A DNA stretch of 64,000 nt. Source: Colius striatus (taxonomy: Eukaryota; Chordata; Aves; Coliiformes; Coliidae). Both the position numbers and the translations under genes were made by a program. The notes under the pieces are model-generated. The model did no database searches, was not told the origin of the DNA, and saw nothing but the letters and a program-made list of their open reading frames with translations. Shown piece by piece: positions 61,701 through 64,000 of this stretch (positions are counted from its first letter, which is position 1; every line of letters begins with the position of its first letter). Location: positions 28,054,501 through 28,118,500 of the forward strand of contig NC_084761.1 in assembly GCF_028858725.1 (NCBI RefSeq). The letters are read 5' to 3'.

Positions 61701-64000
61701 TTTAAGTTGTTATATTTATTAAATGAGTTGAACCTGAGTAGCATAAAAGATACTAAAATAAAGCCAGACATGATATGCTTCTAAAACTCTCACTTAGAAT
61801 TCATTTGTCACCATCTGAGTTTTCATGTGTGCAGAGCTGTTGCATGTCTTTTGATATGAGACATCTCCCTTAGTAGGAATGTACATTTCTCGCTTCTTTC
61901 CCAGAAAAATTAGAAGAAAATAGATGCCATTATTCTTAGTGATTTGCAGTAATCATTAGGTCATAGTAAATAATGATAATTTTTTTACAATGGAGTGAAG
62001 TGAGTTTCTAATCACTCAAAATTAAGGAATTTTCATTCATTGTAGCTCATTCTCATGTCAGAAAATAGCTTATAATGGTATGTCTTAAACTCCTGGACCA
62101 TCTGCATAGTTGCCTAGTAGATTTGTGCTATCAACCAATTGTGCCTATACTGCCGAAATAAATCAAAAGAGTATTTGTTGGAAGCAGACTTTAGTTGTCT
62201 CTCAGTCTTAATTCACCAAAAGACTTAATTTTTGTCCTCTCTTGTTCTCTTTGGGTCCTCTTTCGTGCTTTGGAAAGGGGAGGGTATGTGTGGGAGAGAA
62301 TCTTGCTTTTCTGGCACAACAGTGAGTGGCTATTTAAGCTCATTAATTATTATTTCCTGCAAGGATATCATATCAATATAGACAATTATTATGGGGTATC
62401 CCTCAGGTTTTATTTTCCACTTGCATAGTGCAAGCAAGTGCTAATACTTTGAAATAGCATTGAAGTTGTCTGTTTTCAGTAAGTCCTGTAAATATGTTTT
62501 ACAACAAAATAAATCTTTGAGATTATTTTATTTTTATTATTTTGTTTGCAAGTCCACATTAAACTGGATTCTAGTTAAACCCTCTACTGCTGCTTAGATA
62601 GGGTCTTGAAGGAAAGACTTTTGGATACTATCGTCACTGCAAATTTAATAATTGACAGTCTAATAAATCCCATTTTGTTTCACTGAATCGAGAGCTCATG
62701 AAAAACACCAACATGATACCCTTGAAAATATCTGGCAATCCAACATCATGTTTTACTACACCTGTCTTTTGTATAAAGAGCAGCTTTATTGACAGTTGCC
62801 TTGTGTTCCTGAGGAACATACTGTAACTCTGACTGTGAAGGATAAAACAATGATTCTAAATCAATGCTTACTCAGGCTGTTGTCAAGTGCAGAGCTTGAG
62901 TTCATGCTTTTGGTAGCATCAGTTATCCTGCTGAAGTTGGTAGGGTCTCTATGGAAAGGGGTGGGACTACTTGAAATCAATAGATCTTCCCTAGATCTTC
63001 GTTTCATCATAACTTTGGTAAAAATAATACCTGAAAAAGTTCTAATGGAAAGTTCTGCTTCAATCCTAATTTTATACATCTCTGAAGCATGTATATCAAT
63101 GGCTCATTATCTGCAAAACTGCAATTTTAAGAAAGGTATCTAATTTCATAAACACTGATTTGTATGCTGCTGTGGACCTATGCGACAAAATAACTTGCTT
63201 TTCGTTAGGGGAACCTTGGGCATCATCAAGCTGACTATTCGTTTCATATCTTTGCCTCTTATTAGATTAGAACACAGGAAAGTTGAGATATCGGGAGCTT
63301 CTCATTAAGTTTGAAACAATATATAAAGTAGTTTTATGAAACTTGTGTGTGAATACCCAAAATTTATGTACTGTGTTGTTAGTATAAATGTACCTATAAC
63401 TATTTTCCATGCTAAAAGATGATTCATACATAACTATCACTGTATCATCAACAAATTTTGCTCATGCCTCTTCTTTGAAAATTATGAAAAGCTCTATGAA
63501 TATAATTTTTTTTAAAAAGTGGACTTGTCAGAAAACAAAATCAAAGTTAAGTTCTTTTCAATTAGATTATTCCTTCTCATGTTTTATCTTTTAAAAAATA
63601 TAATTACATAACTTGTCTTAGCCTTCAGAAGATGCAAGTTGTAGTGAACAAACTGACTGTAATTAGTCTAGAAACAGCTCACAAGGAACAAAGGCTACAG
63701 ACCCTGTTTAATGAAAAATTCACAAGAACTCAGACACTTCACTGGTTCTTCTCTAAGACAGAATGGATTCATGATAACTGAAAGGAGAAGCTTGTGCAAT
63801 GGTGTCTTTCTCTAAGTTGTAAGTTTGTAGATAGACCCAGCAAAACGGGAACACACTTGTCAAACTCTTCAGTTAAACTGAGTGATTGGAGAATATGACT
63901 TAAGAACTAAGTAACCTGTTTACACAGTCTTCAGAAAACTCATGTGTGATGTAGTCATGCAACTTACCCAGGCCATGGTGAAAGCTGAGTCAGAAACACT

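Larger units (their letters stand above)
48036..64000. other. Gene-poor flank, no gene supported
   Basis: About 16 kb of AT-rich sequence. It contains CR1 copy L (49.7 kb), a TTTA microsatellite (50.2 kb) and two LTR-type repeats (51.9-53.1 and 58.2-58.8 kb). Open frames up to 115 codons occur, but none shows splice-compatible structure or a family I recognise. In human the region beyond C4orf33 is also a gene desert. Confidence 0.6.

Noticed and set aside
1..64000. tRNA, rRNA, CRISPR array, operon or phage content
   Set aside because: No cloverleaf with A- and B-box motifs, no rRNA blocks, no regularly spaced direct repeats and no clustered intronless genes were seen; the sequence is vertebrate.

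Overview
The window is a piece of a bird nuclear genome. The main evidence is the abundance of CR1 LINE fragments with avian-style 3' ends (copies of ATTCTATGATTCTATGA or GATTCTGTGATTCTGTG), avian LTR-type repeats, and two vertebrate genes split by GT-AG introns in AT-rich sequence. I cannot name the species or order. There is no bacterial, phage, CRISPR or operon content.

Layout. Positions about 7.1-35.4 kb hold most of SCLT1 (sodium channel and clathrin linker 1) on the minus strand. I reconstructed 17 coding exons that join in frame into 587 codons plus two bases of coiled-coil protein, with one noncoding first exon in a CpG island at about 35.3-36.0 kb. The last coding exons (about 80 residues in the human protein as I recall it) are not convincingly present in 1-7.09 kb and probably lie left of the window. 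Positions about 36-48 kb hold C4orf33 (UPF0462 family) on the plus strand. It has five coding exons (40670-45520, 197 residues), a long first intron filled with CR1, and a 3' UTR that may reach the AATAAA cluster near 48.0 kb. The two genes are divergent and appear to share the CpG-island promoter. The same SCLT1/C4orf33 neighbourhood exists in human 4q28. From about 48 to 64 kb I see no gene, only repeats, microsatellites and AT-rich sequence.

Repeats. I list twelve CR1 fragments in both orientations; two retain reverse-transcriptase motifs. There is one avian LTR fragment at 1.69-1.98 kb, a probable antisense LTR at 14.1-14.8 kb, and two related LTR-type repeats at 51.9-53.1 kb and 58.2-58.8 kb. 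A (AC)n/(GT)n tract, a (TTTA)n tract, a 117-bp tandem duplication and two strong hairpins are also present.

Function. SCLT1 is a centriole distal-appendage protein needed for ciliogenesis, and was first described as a linker between the Nav1.8 channel and clathrin. C4orf33 has no established biochemical role. I found no previously undescribed multi-gene system. The most useful leads are the SCLT1 start site, tandem acceptors with a uORF in C4orf33, an X-box-like site in the shared promoter, and guanine runs at the same site in two CR1 copies.
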